In this document: piece after piece, positions 8,483 to 17,046 of the stretch
How positions within the stretch are numbered: the stretch's first letter is position 1
Layout of the letters: every line of letters begins with the position of its first letter
Assembly (NCBI RefSeq): GCF_000969415.1
Contig: NZ_JZEX01000185.1
Span: forward strand, 1 to 64,000
Source: Devosia geojensis
GTDB lineage: Bacteria; Pseudomonadota; Alphaproteobacteria; Rhizobiales; Devosiaceae
DNA length: 64,000 nucleotides
Direction: 5' to 3'
Notes under the pieces: model-generated
Databases searched by the model: none
The model's input: the letters and a program-made list of their open reading frames with translations, nothing else
What the model was told of the DNA's origin: nothing
Translations under genes and position numbers: made by a program

Positions 8483-9166
8483 TTGAAGAGATCGACGCTC
8501 AGCACTGTCCTGCGCTTCTGCCTGCCGCTCGCGGGCCTGCTGGTGCTGCCGCTTCACGCCGGCGCGCAGGAGAGCGCGGCCGCGCCCCTGACGCAGGAGG
8601 GCCGGACGCTGGTGCTCGACAGCCACGCGCACCGGCTGGTGATGCCGCTGCCCGACTGGTTCAGCGACAGCGAGCGGGCCGGCGAGGCATTGCCGCTGAT
8701 CGAGACCGAGTTCACCACCAACGAGCGCCAGGCTGTGCTGCGCATCCGGCCCAAGGGCGAGAACGCGCAGAACTGGCGCACCCTCTATGCGGCCCGCATC
8801 ACGCTCGAGCCCGAGCGGCCGCTGCTCGACTACCGGCGCTCGACCATGATGGGCTACGCGCAGATCTGCCAGCCGGAACTGACCGGCTTCTTCCAGCTCG
8901 GCCCGGACGAGGGCGAGACGCTCGCCCCGACCGGGTTCGTCTGCGGCGCCTTCCTCGACCGGCTGGAGAACCTCGCCGGCACCGGCGAGGTCGTCATCAT
9001 GTCGTTCAAGCGCACGCCCGAGGGAATCGCCTCCGTCTATCAGGAGTGGCGCGGGGAGCCGTTCGATCCGACGGACCCGTCGAGCTGGCCGGTGCCGACG
9101 CAGGTGGTCGAGACGCGGGCGCGCGAGCTGCAGCAGGAAGCGCAGCTCCTCGCCAGCGGCAATTGA
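8483..9166 (+). CDS. exported protein of unknown function
   Basis: This is a 227-aa protein with a signal peptide (MKRSTLSTVLRFCLPLAGLLVLPLHAGAQ) and a soluble periplasmic region with no family that I recognise. Two cysteines (ICQPELTG and FVCGAFLD) may form a disulphide. I choose the TTG at 8483 because GGAGA lies six bases upstream and it gives a clean signal peptide. The frame is open back to 8315, with an ATG at 8396 that would put 29 residues before the signal sequence. It precedes rbfA by about 30 bases and may be co-transcribed with it. Confidence 0.65.
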   Translation: MKRSTLSTVLRFCLPLAGLLVLPLHAGAQESAAAPLTQEGRTLVLDSHAHRLVMPLPDWFSDSERAGEALPLIETEFTTNERQAVLRIRPKGENAQNWRTLYAARITLEPERPLLDYRRSTMMGYAQICQPELTGFFQLGPDEGETLAPTGFVCGAFLDRLENLAGTGEVVIMSFKRTPEGIASVYQEWRGEPFDPTDPSSWPVPTQVVETRARELQQEAQLLASGN

Positions 9167-9197
9167 CGCGCGCGGCGCTCTCGCCTAAGTCCAGCCA

Positions 9198-9608
9198 ATG
9201 AGCAAGGACAACAAGCCCAAGGGCCCGAGCCAGCGCATGCTGCGCGTCGGGGAACTCGTGCGCCATGCACTGGCGGCGATGTTCGCGCGCGGGGAAGTCG
9301 AGGACGAGACGCTGCGCGGCGTGGTGGTGACCGTGCCGGAGGTGCGCATGACCCCGGACCTCAAGCTCGCCAACGCCTATGTGATGCCGCTCGGCGGCCA
9401 GCACGCGCCCGAGGTGGTCGAGGCCCTCAACCGCCACCGGCGGTTCATCCGCGGCCGCATCGCGCCGCAGCTCGACCTCAAGTTCGCGCCCGACATCCGC
9501 TTCTTCGTCGACGAGACCTTCGAGGAAGCCAGCCGGATCGACGCGCTGCTGCGCACCGACCGGGTGCGGCGCGACGTCGAGACCGACGAAGACGACGGGG
9601 ACGCGTAA
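9198..9608 (+). CDS. rbfA: 30S ribosome-binding factor RbfA
   Basis: This 136-aa cytoplasmic factor binds immature 30S subunits and helps process and mature the 5' end of 16S rRNA. The KH-like fold is recognisable from RMLRVGELVRHALAAMFARGEV, the TVPEVRMTPDLKLANAYVMPLGG stretch and FIRGRIAPQLDLKFAPDIRFFVDETFEEASRIDALL. The C-terminal tail is acidic (ETDEDDGDA). It is followed after four bases by truB, the usual alphaproteobacterial pairing. Confidence 0.95.
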   Translation: MSKDNKPKGPSQRMLRVGELVRHALAAMFARGEVEDETLRGVVVTVPEVRMTPDLKLANAYVMPLGGQHAPEVVEALNRHRRFIRGRIAPQLDLKFAPDIRFFVDETFEEASRIDALLRTDRVRRDVETDEDDGDA

Positions 9609-9612
9609 GGCC

Positions 9613-10521
9613 TTGGACACCCAGAAGAAGCGCGTCAAGCGGGCCGTTTCCGGCTGGCTGGTGCTCGACAAGCCCTACGACATGACCTCGACGCAGGCCG
9701 TCGGCAAGGTGCGCTGGCTGTTTTCGGCCGCCAAGGCCGGACACGCAGGCACCCTCGATCCGCTGGCGACGGGCATCCTGCCCATTGCGCTGGGCGAAGC
9801 GACGAAGGCCGTGCCCTACGTCCAGGACGGCCGCAAGGTCTACCGGTTCGGTTTGCGCTGGGGGGCGGCGACCTCGACCGACGACGCCGAGGGCGAGGTG
9901 GTGGCAACGAGCGAGAACCGGCCGGACGAGGCCGACGTCGCCGGTGTGCTCGCCGAGTTCACCGGGCTCGTCGAGCAGGTGCCGCCGGCGTTCTCGGCCC
10001 TCAAGATCGACGGCGAGCGGGCCTACGACCTAGCCCGGGCCGGCGAGGCGGTCGAGCTCGCGCCGCGCACCGTCGCGATCGACAGCCTCACGCTCCTCGC
10101 CCACGGAACCGACATTTCGACCTTCGAGGTCACTTGCGGCAAGGGCACCTATGTGCGCGCGCTCGCCCGCGACCTTGCCCGGCGGCTCGGCACCTGCGGA
10201 CACGTGGCGAGCCTGCACCGCGCCGCCGTCGGCGGCTTTTCCGATGCCGACGCGGTGCGCATCGAGGATCTCGAGGCGATGGACCCCGCCGCGCGCGATG
10301 CGGCGCTGAAGCCGGTTTCCGCCGCCTTCACCGCCCTGCCGGAAGTGCGGCTGCGCGCCGAGCAGGCGGCAACGATCCGCAACGGCAACCCGGTGCTGCT
10401 GACCGGCGCCGGCGCCCCCATCGCCCTCGAAGCGGCCTGGGCGAGCTTTGCCGGCGAAGTGGTGGCGACCGGCAGCGTCGAGCGCGGCCAGTTCAAGCCG
10501 AAGCGCGTGTTCAACCTCTGA
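9613..10521 (+). CDS. truB: tRNA pseudouridine(55) synthase TruB
   Basis: This 302-aa enzyme converts U55 of tRNAs to pseudouridine in the T loop. The N-terminal GWLVLDKPYDMTSTQAVGKVR and the catalytic aspartate motif GHAGTLDPLATGILPIALGEATK are present, as are the YRFGLRWGAATSTDDAEG and KGTYVRALARDLARRLG signatures. It starts at TTG (9613) with AAGG immediately upstream. In most relatives rpsO and pnp follow truB; here the next gene is a convergent sigma-54 regulator, so the usual ribosomal cluster is broken. Confidence 0.95.
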   Translation: MDTQKKRVKRAVSGWLVLDKPYDMTSTQAVGKVRWLFSAAKAGHAGTLDPLATGILPIALGEATKAVPYVQDGRKVYRFGLRWGAATSTDDAEGEVVATSENRPDEADVAGVLAEFTGLVEQVPPAFSALKIDGERAYDLARAGEAVELAPRTVAIDSLTLLAHGTDISTFEVTCGKGTYVRALARDLARRLGTCGHVASLHRAAVGGFSDADAVRIEDLEAMDPAARDAALKPVSAAFTALPEVRLRAEQAATIRNGNPVLLTGAGAPIALEAAWASFAGEVVATGSVERGQFKPKRVFNL

Positions 10522-10533
10522 GCGGGCGACGGC

Positions 10534-11883
10534 TCAACGCCGCACGCCCAGGCGCGCCATCTTCTCGTTGAGGGTGCGGCGCGGCACCTGCAGCGCATCG
10601 ACGACCGCCGCGATCGAATGGTCGTGCCGGGCAAGCTCGGTCTCGATCACGTGCCGCTCATAGGCGGCGACGCGCTCGGCAAGGCTGGCCGACGCCGGCA
10701 ACGTGCGGGCCCGCGGCGTCAGGATGGTCTCGAGCGAGCGGCCGGTGGAATCGAGCCCCAGCGCGAAGCGGTCGGCGGCGCCTTTCAGCTCGCGCACGTT
10801 GCCCGGCCAGCCATGCGTCATCAGCGCGTTGATGTCGGCCGGATGGAGCGTGGGCGCGGGCTTGCCGAAGCGCTTGGCGGCGGCGGCGAGGAAATAGTGG
10901 AAGAGCAACACCACGTCCTCACCGCGCTCGCGCAAGGGGGGAAGCGTCAGCGTCGCCATGTTGAGCCGATAGAAGAGGTCGGCGCGGAAGCGTCCGGCCT
11001 CGCTCTCGGCGGCAAGGTCGGCTTTGGAGGCGGCGACGATCCGCACGTCGAGGGGGATCTGCCGGTTGGAGCCGATCCGCTCGACCTGCCGCTCCTGGAT
11101 GACGCGCAGCACCTTGGCCTGCGCCATCATCGGCATGCTCTCGATCTCGTCCAAAAGGAGCGTGCCGCCATTGGCGAACTCGAACTTGCCGATGCGCGTG
11201 CCCCTGGCGCCGGTGAAGGCGCCCTGCTCGTGCCCGAAGAGCTCGCTTTCGATGAGGTCCTCGGGGATCGCCGCGCAGTTGACGGCGACGAACGGCCCCT
11301 TGGCGCGCGGCGAGAAATCATGCAGGCACCGCGCCACCACCTCCTTGCCCGTCCCCGTCTCGCCGAAGACGATGACGTCGGCGTCGACCGCGGCGAGCTC
11401 CATCACCGCCCGGCGCAGATCCTCCATGCCGCGCGAGCTGCCGACGAGGCGGGTCGCGAGCTCCGTCTCGCCGCCGTCGAGCCGGCGCTTGAGGTCCGCG
11501 ATCTCGCGTTTGAGGCGGCTCTGCTCGGCAGCGCGGCGCAACACCTTGACCAGCTCGTCGGGCACATAGGGCTTCTGGATGAAGTCGAACGCGCCTTCGC
11601 GCATGGCTTCGACCGCCATCGGTACGTCGCCGTGGCCGGTGATCATGATGACCTCGGTCGTCGCCGAGCGCGCGCGCACGGCCCGCAGCACGTCGAGCCC
11701 GGTGCCGCCGGGCATGCGGATATCGGTCAGCACCGCCTCGGGCCTGATGTCGTCGACGAGCGCCAGCCCCTCGCGCGGGCCGCTTGCCGCCGCGACCGCG
11801 AAACCCGAGAGGCGCAGCCACTGCTCGAGCGCGGTGCGCACCATTTCCTCGTCCTCGACGATGACGATCCGATGCTCGTTCAC
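10534..11883 (-). CDS. sigma-54-dependent response regulator, DctD-like
   Basis: This 449-aa NtrC-family activator has three parts: an N-terminal receiver domain (phospho-acceptor Asp in AVLTDIRMPG), a central AAA+ domain and a C-terminal Fis-type helix-turn-helix (HSIAAVVDALQVPRRTLNEKM). The AAA+ domain carries Walker A GETGTGKE, the sigma-54-contact loop GAFTGA and Walker B GGTLLLDEIES. The start is GTG at 11883 with GGAGG five bases upstream; it overlaps the kinase stop as GTGA, so the pair is translationally coupled. The likely target is the divergent tctCBA operon, which has a sigma-54 promoter. The domain order is that of DctD. Confidence 0.92.
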   Translation of the reverse strand: MNEHRIVIVEDEEMVRTALEQWLRLSGFAVAAASGPREGLALVDDIRPEAVLTDIRMPGGTGLDVLRAVRARSATTEVIMITGHGDVPMAVEAMREGAFDFIQKPYVPDELVKVLRRAAEQSRLKREIADLKRRLDGGETELATRLVGSSRGMEDLRRAVMELAAVDADVIVFGETGTGKEVVARCLHDFSPRAKGPFVAVNCAAIPEDLIESELFGHEQGAFTGARGTRIGKFEFANGGTLLLDEIESMPMMAQAKVLRVIQERQVERIGSNRQIPLDVRIVAASKADLAAESEAGRFRADLFYRLNMATLTLPPLRERGEDVVLLFHYFLAAAAKRFGKPAPTLHPADINALMTHGWPGNVRELKGAADRFALGLDSTGRSLETILTPRARTLPASASLAERVAAYERHVIETELARHDHSIAAVVDALQVPRRTLNEKMARLGVRR

Positions 11884-13742
11884 GCATCCTCCATGATCTT
11901 TGTTGCATCCGCCCAAACGAGCGGCAGGGTGAGGGTGAATGTGGCGCCGTTGCCCGGCGTGCTCTCGGCCCGGAGCGATCCGCCCATGTCGCGCACCAGC
12001 CCATAGGAGATGGAAAGGCCGAGGCCGAGGCCCCGCCCCGCCTCCTTGGTGGTGAAGAACGGATCGAAGAGGTTGGGTAGATCACCCTCGGCGATGCCCT
12101 CGCCGGTATCGGCGACGCGGATGGCGACCATGCCGGCGTGGCGGACGACCGTCACCGCCAGCCGCCGCGTTTCGGCATGCTCCATGGCGTCGGCGGCGTT
12201 GCTGAAGAGGTTGATCAATACCTGCTCCAGCCGCACGGGGTTGCCGCGCACCGGCAAGGGACCTTGGGGCATGTCGAGGTCGACCGCGACGTCGAAGGCC
12301 TTGAGCTTGTGGGCGGAAAGCTCGAGGGCGTTGCCGACCGCCTCGGAGAGGTCGCTGACGACGCAGATGTCGCTTTCCTTCCTCGCGAAGGTCTTGAGGT
12401 GGCCGGTCAGCGCCGTCAGCCGGCCGATCACCTTGTCCATGGCCGAGAGGATCGCGCCGGTGTCCGCGTCGCCCTTGCGGGTGGCGAGGAGCTTGGCGCT
12501 CGCCAGGTGGGTGGAAAGGGCGGCGACGGGCTGGCTGATCTCGTGGGCGACGCCGGCGAGGGCCTCGCCGAGGCTTGCCAGCTTTGCCGCCTGCACCAGC
12601 CCCTCCTGCGCGTCGCGCCGCTCGCGGTCGGCCCGGGCGCGCTCGGTGATCTCGGCGCGCAGCTGCTGGTTGGCGGCATGGAGCGCGGCGGTGCGCTGGG
12701 CGACGCGGTGCTCGAGCCGGTCGTGCTCGGCCAGCCGCGCGGCGATGACCCGCTGGCGCTGGACGAGAAGGGCGACGACCAGGAGCAGCGCCACCGCGCC
12801 CAAGGACGCCGCCGCCGCCATGATCTGCGCGCCCGCCGCGATCGGCCCGGCCGGGATGAACGACATGATCCGCCAGCCATGCTTGGGCAGGCGCAGCTCC
12901 TCGACGACGAAATACCCCGAGGCCTGCGGATCGCCCGCGTCGATATAGGCGAACTCGCCGCCGCGCGAGGGCCAGCGGGCGGTGATGACGCCGGTGTTGT
13001 CGATGCCGCGCTCGCCGTAAAGCTGCTCGGAGGCGACGAGCCGCGCCTGCGACGGCTCGATGGTCGTCAGCGGCCGGTAGCGCCAGTCGGGCCGGGTCGA
13101 GAGGATGACGACGTCGTTGACGTCGATGATGCCGATGAGCTCGCCCGAGCGCCACCAGGTCGCTTCGATCTCGCCGAGGTTGACCTTGACCACGGCCACA
13201 CCCAGCGGCCCGTCGGGTCCCTCGATGCGGCGGGAGAGGAAATAGCCGGGCACCCGCGTCGAGATGCCGAAGGCATAGTATTCGGCGGTGCCGCGCTTCA
13301 TGGCGTCGGCGAAATAGGGCCGGAAGGCGTAATTGGTGCCGACGAGGCTGGTCAGCGTCCACCAGTTGCTGGCGGCGAGCACGCCGCCATCGGCGTCCAT
13401 GATGAAGATCTCGCTGGAGCCGGCGGTGTCATTGAGCTGGCTGAGAATCCCGTTCGCCGCCTCGACCGCCGCCGGATCGCCGGGGTTTTCCAGCGCCTGC
13501 TGCGATTCCTCGGCCTGGGAGACGGCCTCGGGCAGATAGCGGAACCGCTCGATCATCGCCTCGAGCGTGCGATCGAAGAGCATGAGGCGCCGCTGCGCCT
13601 GCTCGTTGGCCGAAGCGATCCCCGAGGCATAGGAAAGCTCGAAGGCGATCCAGCCGACCGCCACCACCAGGGCGAACCCGATGGCGGCCACCGTCAGGTG
13701 CTCGCGGCGCAGGAGCGATGTGAGGCCCAGTTGTCGTTTCAC
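11880..13742 (-). CDS. sensor histidine kinase, DctB-like
   Basis: This 620-aa membrane sensor pairs with the downstream regulator. It has an N-terminal membrane segment (near residues 17-37), a periplasmic region of about 250 residues typical of double-Cache sensors, a second membrane segment (AAASLGAVALLLVVALLVQ), a coiled-coil linker, HisKA (LGEALAGVAHEISQPVAALS) and an HATPase domain (NLFSNAADAM, DTGEGI, GLGLGLSISYGLV). I start it at GTG 13742 (MKRQLGLTSLLRREHL); the frame extends further but has no good start signal. The DctB-type architecture implies detection of small carboxylates. Confidence 0.9.
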   Translation of the reverse strand: MKRQLGLTSLLRREHLTVAAIGFALVVAVGWIAFELSYASGIASANEQAQRRLMLFDRTLEAMIERFRYLPEAVSQAEESQQALENPGDPAAVEAANGILSQLNDTAGSSEIFIMDADGGVLAASNWWTLTSLVGTNYAFRPYFADAMKRGTAEYYAFGISTRVPGYFLSRRIEGPDGPLGVAVVKVNLGEIEATWWRSGELIGIIDVNDVVILSTRPDWRYRPLTTIEPSQARLVASEQLYGERGIDNTGVITARWPSRGGEFAYIDAGDPQASGYFVVEELRLPKHGWRIMSFIPAGPIAAGAQIMAAAASLGAVALLLVVALLVQRQRVIAARLAEHDRLEHRVAQRTAALHAANQQLRAEITERARADRERRDAQEGLVQAAKLASLGEALAGVAHEISQPVAALSTHLASAKLLATRKGDADTGAILSAMDKVIGRLTALTGHLKTFARKESDICVVSDLSEAVGNALELSAHKLKAFDVAVDLDMPQGPLPVRGNPVRLEQVLINLFSNAADAMEHAETRRLAVTVVRHAGMVAIRVADTGEGIAEGDLPNLFDPFFTTKEAGRGLGLGLSISYGLVRDMGGSLRAESTPGNGATFTLTLPLVWADATKIMEDA

Positions 13743-13770
13743 GTCCCATCCCGACGCGTTGCGTGCCTTT

Positions 13771-13818
13771 CGGCAAGAAGTTGCCGACCCGAACCGGTTC
13801 GATGCGCAATTTCTTGCC
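13771..13818 (+). promoter_or_regulatory. tandem enhancer palindromes for the NtrC-type regulator
   Basis: Two related inverted repeats stand upstream of the sigma-54 promoter: CGGCAA-GAAG-TTGCCG (13771-13786, perfect) and GCAA-TTTC-TTGC within 13805-13818. Their centres are 33 bp apart, about three helical turns, which suits cooperative binding by an oligomeric activator. They lie about 87 and 120 bp upstream of the expected transcription start. A separate 12-bp palindrome CGAACCGGTTCG (13790-13801) lies between them. Confidence 0.72.
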
Positions 13819-13872
13819 AGGGAGCTTAGCATGTCTCCAGCACGACTGCATATCAGCCTTGCGTCCGGCGCG

Positions 13873-13888
13873 TGGCACGCTTGTTGCA
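13873..13888 (+). promoter_or_regulatory. sigma-54 promoter of tctCBA
   Basis: TGGCACGCTTGTTGCA matches the -24/-12 consensus TGGCAC-N5-TTGCA exactly, with GG at 13874-13875 and GC at 13886-13887. The ATG of tctC is 66 bases downstream. Divergent DctB/DctD-like genes and the two enhancer palindromes make the assignment strong. Confidence 0.88.
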
Positions 13889-13953
13889 ACGTGATTGGCG
13901 TTCAGTTCGCCGCCGGCCGCGCCGGGGCGAAGGCAACTCCGGGAGGAAACCTC

Positions 13954-14940
13954 ATGAAGAAGACTGTCTCCACGCTGTTCGCTGCCGCCCTCGCGGCCGG
14001 CACGGCCCTCGCCGCGACCTGCGTCGCCGCCCAGGACTATCCCGCCCAGCCGATCACCATCGTCGTGCCGTTCTCGGCCGGCGGCCCGACCGATACCGTG
14101 ACCCGCCTCGTCGCCCAGGCGATGAGCGAGGACCTCGGCCAGCAGGTCGTGGTGCAGAACGTCGGCGGGGCCGGCGGCACGCTCGGGGCCGGCCAGGTCG
14201 CCGCGGCGGCCAATGACGGCTACACGCTCCTCCTCCACCACATCGGCATGTCGACGGCGCCGGCGCTCTACCAGAGCCTGCCGTTCGACCCGCAGACCGA
14301 CTTCGCCCCCATCGGGCTCGTCACCAACGTGCCGATGACGATCGTCGCGCGCCGCGATTTCGAGCCCGAGACGATGGCCGATCTCATCACTCACATCCAG
14401 GAGAACGGCGAGAACATCACCTACGCCAATGCCGGCATCGGGGCGGCGAGCCAGCTCTGCGGCCTCCTGCTGATGGATGCGCTCGATACGCGGATGACTG
14501 AAGTGCCCTACCAGGGCACCGGCCCGGCGATGACGGACCTGCTCGGCGGCCAGATCGACATGATGTGCGACCAAACCACCAACACCACCTCGCAGATCCT
14601 TGCCGGCGAGATCAAGGCCTACGCCGTGACCACCCCCGAGCGGGTCGCGGCGCTTCCCGACGTTCCGACGGCCGCCGAGGGCGGGCTCGAGAACTTCGAG
14701 CTGGCCATCTGGCACGGCCTCTATGCCCCGGCCGGCACGGATCCCGCGATCGTCGAGCGGCTGACGACCTCGCTGCAGGCGGCGCTCGCCAATGAGACGG
14801 TGGCGCAGAGCTTTGCCGACCTCGGCACCTATCCGGTGCCGGCCGACCAGGCGACGCCCGACGCGCTGGCCCAGACCCTCGCCGCCCAGACCGAGCTCTG
14901 GGCCGAGGTCATCGCCGCCGCCGGCGTCTCGGCGCAATAA
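13954..14940 (+). CDS. tctC: tripartite tricarboxylate transporter substrate-binding protein
   Basis: This 328-aa periplasmic receptor of the TctC/Bug family has a signal peptide (MKKTVSTLFAAALAAGTALAATCVAAQ) followed by YPAQPITIVVPFSAGGPTDTVTRLVAQ. That is the conserved strand-loop that binds a carboxylate of the ligand. Other family marks are VVVQNVGGAGGTLGAGQVA and a C-terminal AELWAEVIAAAG-like segment. GGGAGGAAA lies just upstream of the ATG. It is the first gene of tctCBA, under a sigma-54 promoter. Ligands of the family range from citrate to many dicarboxylates and aromatic acids; this one is not predictable. Confidence 0.93.
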   Translation: MKKTVSTLFAAALAAGTALAATCVAAQDYPAQPITIVVPFSAGGPTDTVTRLVAQAMSEDLGQQVVVQNVGGAGGTLGAGQVAAAANDGYTLLLHHIGMSTAPALYQSLPFDPQTDFAPIGLVTNVPMTIVARRDFEPETMADLITHIQENGENITYANAGIGAASQLCGLLLMDALDTRMTEVPYQGTGPAMTDLLGGQIDMMCDQTTNTTSQILAGEIKAYAVTTPERVAALPDVPTAAEGGLENFELAIWHGLYAPAGTDPAIVERLTTSLQAALANETVAQSFADLGTYPVPADQATPDALAQTLAAQTELWAEVIAAAGVSAQ

Positions 14941-14948
14941 GGCCTGAA

Positions 14949-14974
14949 CCGGCTCCCGGTCCGCCGGGAGCCGG
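14949..14974 (+). promoter_or_regulatory. strong hairpin between tctC and tctB
   Basis: An 11-bp perfect stem, CCGGCTCCCGG / CCGGGAGCCGG, closes a four-base loop (TCCG) just after the tctC stop. No T run follows, so it is more likely an mRNA-stabilising or processing element than a terminator. It would raise the binding protein over the membrane subunits, as is common for such operons. Confidence 0.7.
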
Positions 14975-14993
14975 CCACCGACAGGAAAAAGAG

Positions 14994-15455
14994 ATGGCCA
15001 TCAACGCATCGCGCAACGACCTCGCCTCGGGCGGCATCTTCGTCGCCTTGGGCGCCTATTTCGCGCTCGAGGCGCTCCGCTACGAGTTCGGCACGCCCTT
15101 GCGCATGGGGCCCGGCTTCATGCCCGTGGTGCTCGGCAGCGTGCTCGTCGCGCTGGGGATCGCCATTGTCTTGAAGGGTTTCCGCAAGCCGGACGAGGAG
15201 GCCCCGCCGCCCGTTCCCTGGCGGGGCATCGCGCTGGTCCTGGGCACCGTCGTCTTCTTTGCCGCCACCATACGCGGACTCGGCTTCGTGCCCGTCGTCG
15301 CCATCTCGGCGTTCGTCACGGCGCTCGCCAGCCGCAACAACAACTGGTTGTCGGCGGTCATCATCGCGGTCGGGCTCTGCGTCCTCTGCCTCGTCGTTTT
15401 CGTCGTCGGGCTCGGGCTCCTCGTGCCGCTCGTCGGCCCGTGGCTGCGGTTCTAG
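14994..15455 (+). CDS. tctB: tripartite tricarboxylate transporter small membrane subunit
   Basis: This 153-aa protein is the TctB-type small membrane component, with four predicted helices. It shows the start ASGGIFVALGAYFALEALRYEFGTPLRMGPGFMPVVLG, including the conserved RMGPGFMP segment, and ends with three helices. An AGGAAAAAGAG ribosome-binding region precedes the ATG. It sits between tctC and tctA and is thought to form the membrane complex with TctA. Confidence 0.92.
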   Translation: MAINASRNDLASGGIFVALGAYFALEALRYEFGTPLRMGPGFMPVVLGSVLVALGIAIVLKGFRKPDEEAPPPVPWRGIALVLGTVVFFAATIRGLGFVPVVAISAFVTALASRNNNWLSAVIIAVGLCVLCLVVFVVGLGLLVPLVGPWLRF

Positions 15456-15468
15456 AGGGGAGAACGCC

Positions 15469-16974
15469 ATGGATCTCATCGCCTCCCTCGGCCTCGGCTT
15501 CTCGGTCGCCTTCGACCCGGTCAACATCCTCTACTGCTTCCTCGGCGTGCTGCTCGGCACCCTCGTCGGCGTGCTGCCGGGCATCGGCCCGACGGCGACC
15601 ATCGCCATGCTGCTGCCGATCACCTTCACGCTGCCGGCCGAGACCGCGCTCATCATGCTCGCCGGCATCTACTACGGCGCGCAATATGGCGGCTCGACCA
15701 CCGCCATCCTCATCAACCTGCCGGGCGAATCCTCGGCGGCGGTCACCGCCATCGACGGCTACCAGATGGCGCGCAACGGGCGCGCCGGCCCGGCGCTGGC
15801 GGCGGCCGCCCTCGGCTCGTTCTTTGCCGGCTCGGTCGCAACGTTCTTGCTTGCCGCCTTCGCCCCGCCGCTGGCGCGCGCCGCGCTCAATTTCGGGGCG
15901 CCCGAATATTTTTCGCTCATCGTCCTCGGGCTCCTGGTCTCGATCGCGCTGGCCCACGGCTCGATCCTCAAGGCGCTGGCGATGATCGTCCTCGGGCTGC
16001 TGCTCGGCATGGTCGGGCAGGACATCTATACCGGCACGCCGCGCTTCACCTTCGGGGTGCGCGAGCTCTTCGGCGGCCTCAATTTCGTCGCCGTCGCGGT
16101 CGGCGTCTTCGGCATCGCCGAGATCCTGCGCAATCTCGAGGATGAGACCGAGCGCGAGGTGGGCGTCAAACGCGTCACCAACCTCTGGCTGACGCGCGAG
16201 GATTTCCGCCGCATCGTCGGGCCTGTGCTGCGCGGCACGGGCCTCGGCTCCATCCTCGGCGTGCTGCCGGGCGGCGGGCACATCCTTTCGTCCTTTGCCT
16301 CCTACTCGACGGAAAAGCGCGTCTCGAAGAACCCGCGCGAGTTCGGCAAGGGCGCGATCGAAGGCGTCGCCGGGCCGGAATCGGCCAACAACGCGGCGGC
16401 GCAGACCTCGTTCATCCCGCTCCTGACCCTCGGCATCCCGGCCCATCCGGTCATGGCGCTGATGGTCGGCGCCTTCATCCTCCAGGGCATCACGCCCGGC
16501 CCCAACGTCATCAACGAGCAGCCGGCGCTGTTCTGGGGCGTCATCGCCTCCATGTGGATCGGCAATCTGATGCTGGTCATCCTCAACCTGCCGCTCATCG
16601 GGCTTTGGGTGAAGATGCTGACCATTCCCTATCGGGTGCTGTTCCCGGCCATCGTCGTCTTTGCCTGCATCGGCACGTTCTCGATCAACCAGAACATCTT
16701 CGACATCTACGCCATCGCCTTCTTCGGCATCGTCGGGTACCTGCTGATCCGCTTCGGCTGCGAACCGGCCCCATTGCTGCTTGGGTTCGTCCTCGGGCCC
16801 CTGCTCGAAGAGCACCTGCGGCGCGCCATGATCATCTCGCGCGGAGACCCGACGATCTTCGTCACCCGCCCGATCTCGGCGACGCTCCTGGCGCTGGCGC
16901 TGGCAGCGATCCTCATCGCGGTCCTCCCCAACATCCGCCGCAAGCGCGAGGAGGTTTTCGTCGAGGAGGGGTGA
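15469..16974 (+). CDS. tctA: tripartite tricarboxylate transporter large permease
   Basis: This 501-aa protein is the TctA large permease with about 12 helices, driving secondary active uptake of the substrate delivered by TctC. Family signatures include LVGVLPGIGPTATIAMLLPITF, YYGAQYGGSTTAILINLPGESS and, in the second half, GSILGVLPGGGHILSSFASY and GPESANNAAAQTSFIPLLTLGIPA. The start at 15469 has AGGGGAGAA upstream. A perfect palindrome follows the stop and separates it from the convergent polysaccharide operon. Confidence 0.95.
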   Translation: MDLIASLGLGFSVAFDPVNILYCFLGVLLGTLVGVLPGIGPTATIAMLLPITFTLPAETALIMLAGIYYGAQYGGSTTAILINLPGESSAAVTAIDGYQMARNGRAGPALAAAALGSFFAGSVATFLLAAFAPPLARAALNFGAPEYFSLIVLGLLVSIALAHGSILKALAMIVLGLLLGMVGQDIYTGTPRFTFGVRELFGGLNFVAVAVGVFGIAEILRNLEDETEREVGVKRVTNLWLTREDFRRIVGPVLRGTGLGSILGVLPGGGHILSSFASYSTEKRVSKNPREFGKGAIEGVAGPESANNAAAQTSFIPLLTLGIPAHPVMALMVGAFILQGITPGPNVINEQPALFWGVIASMWIGNLMLVILNLPLIGLWVKMLTIPYRVLFPAIVVFACIGTFSINQNIFDIYAIAFFGIVGYLLIRFGCEPAPLLLGFVLGPLLEEHLRRAMIISRGDPTIFVTRPISATLLALALAAILIAVLPNIRRKREEVFVEEG

Positions 16975-16991
16975 GACCCCGGACAAAACGA

Positions 16992-17021
16992 AAGGGCCCG
17001 CCGGCATGCCGGCGGGCCCTT
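16992..17021. terminator. bidirectional terminator-like palindrome
   Basis: A 30-nt perfect palindrome (15-nt arms, AAGGGCCCGCCGGCA and its complement) lies between the convergent tctA and manC stops, with A residues on one side and T residues on the other. It is placed to terminate both transcripts. Confidence 0.82.
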
Positions 17022-17046
17022 CATGATTCAGGGGGGTATCGACGGT

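Noticed and set aside
15361-17007. 548-codon minus-strand frame opposite tctA
   Set aside because: Low-complexity Arg/Asp/Glu-rich translation typical of the antisense of a high-GC gene; tctA on the plus strand has all family motifs.
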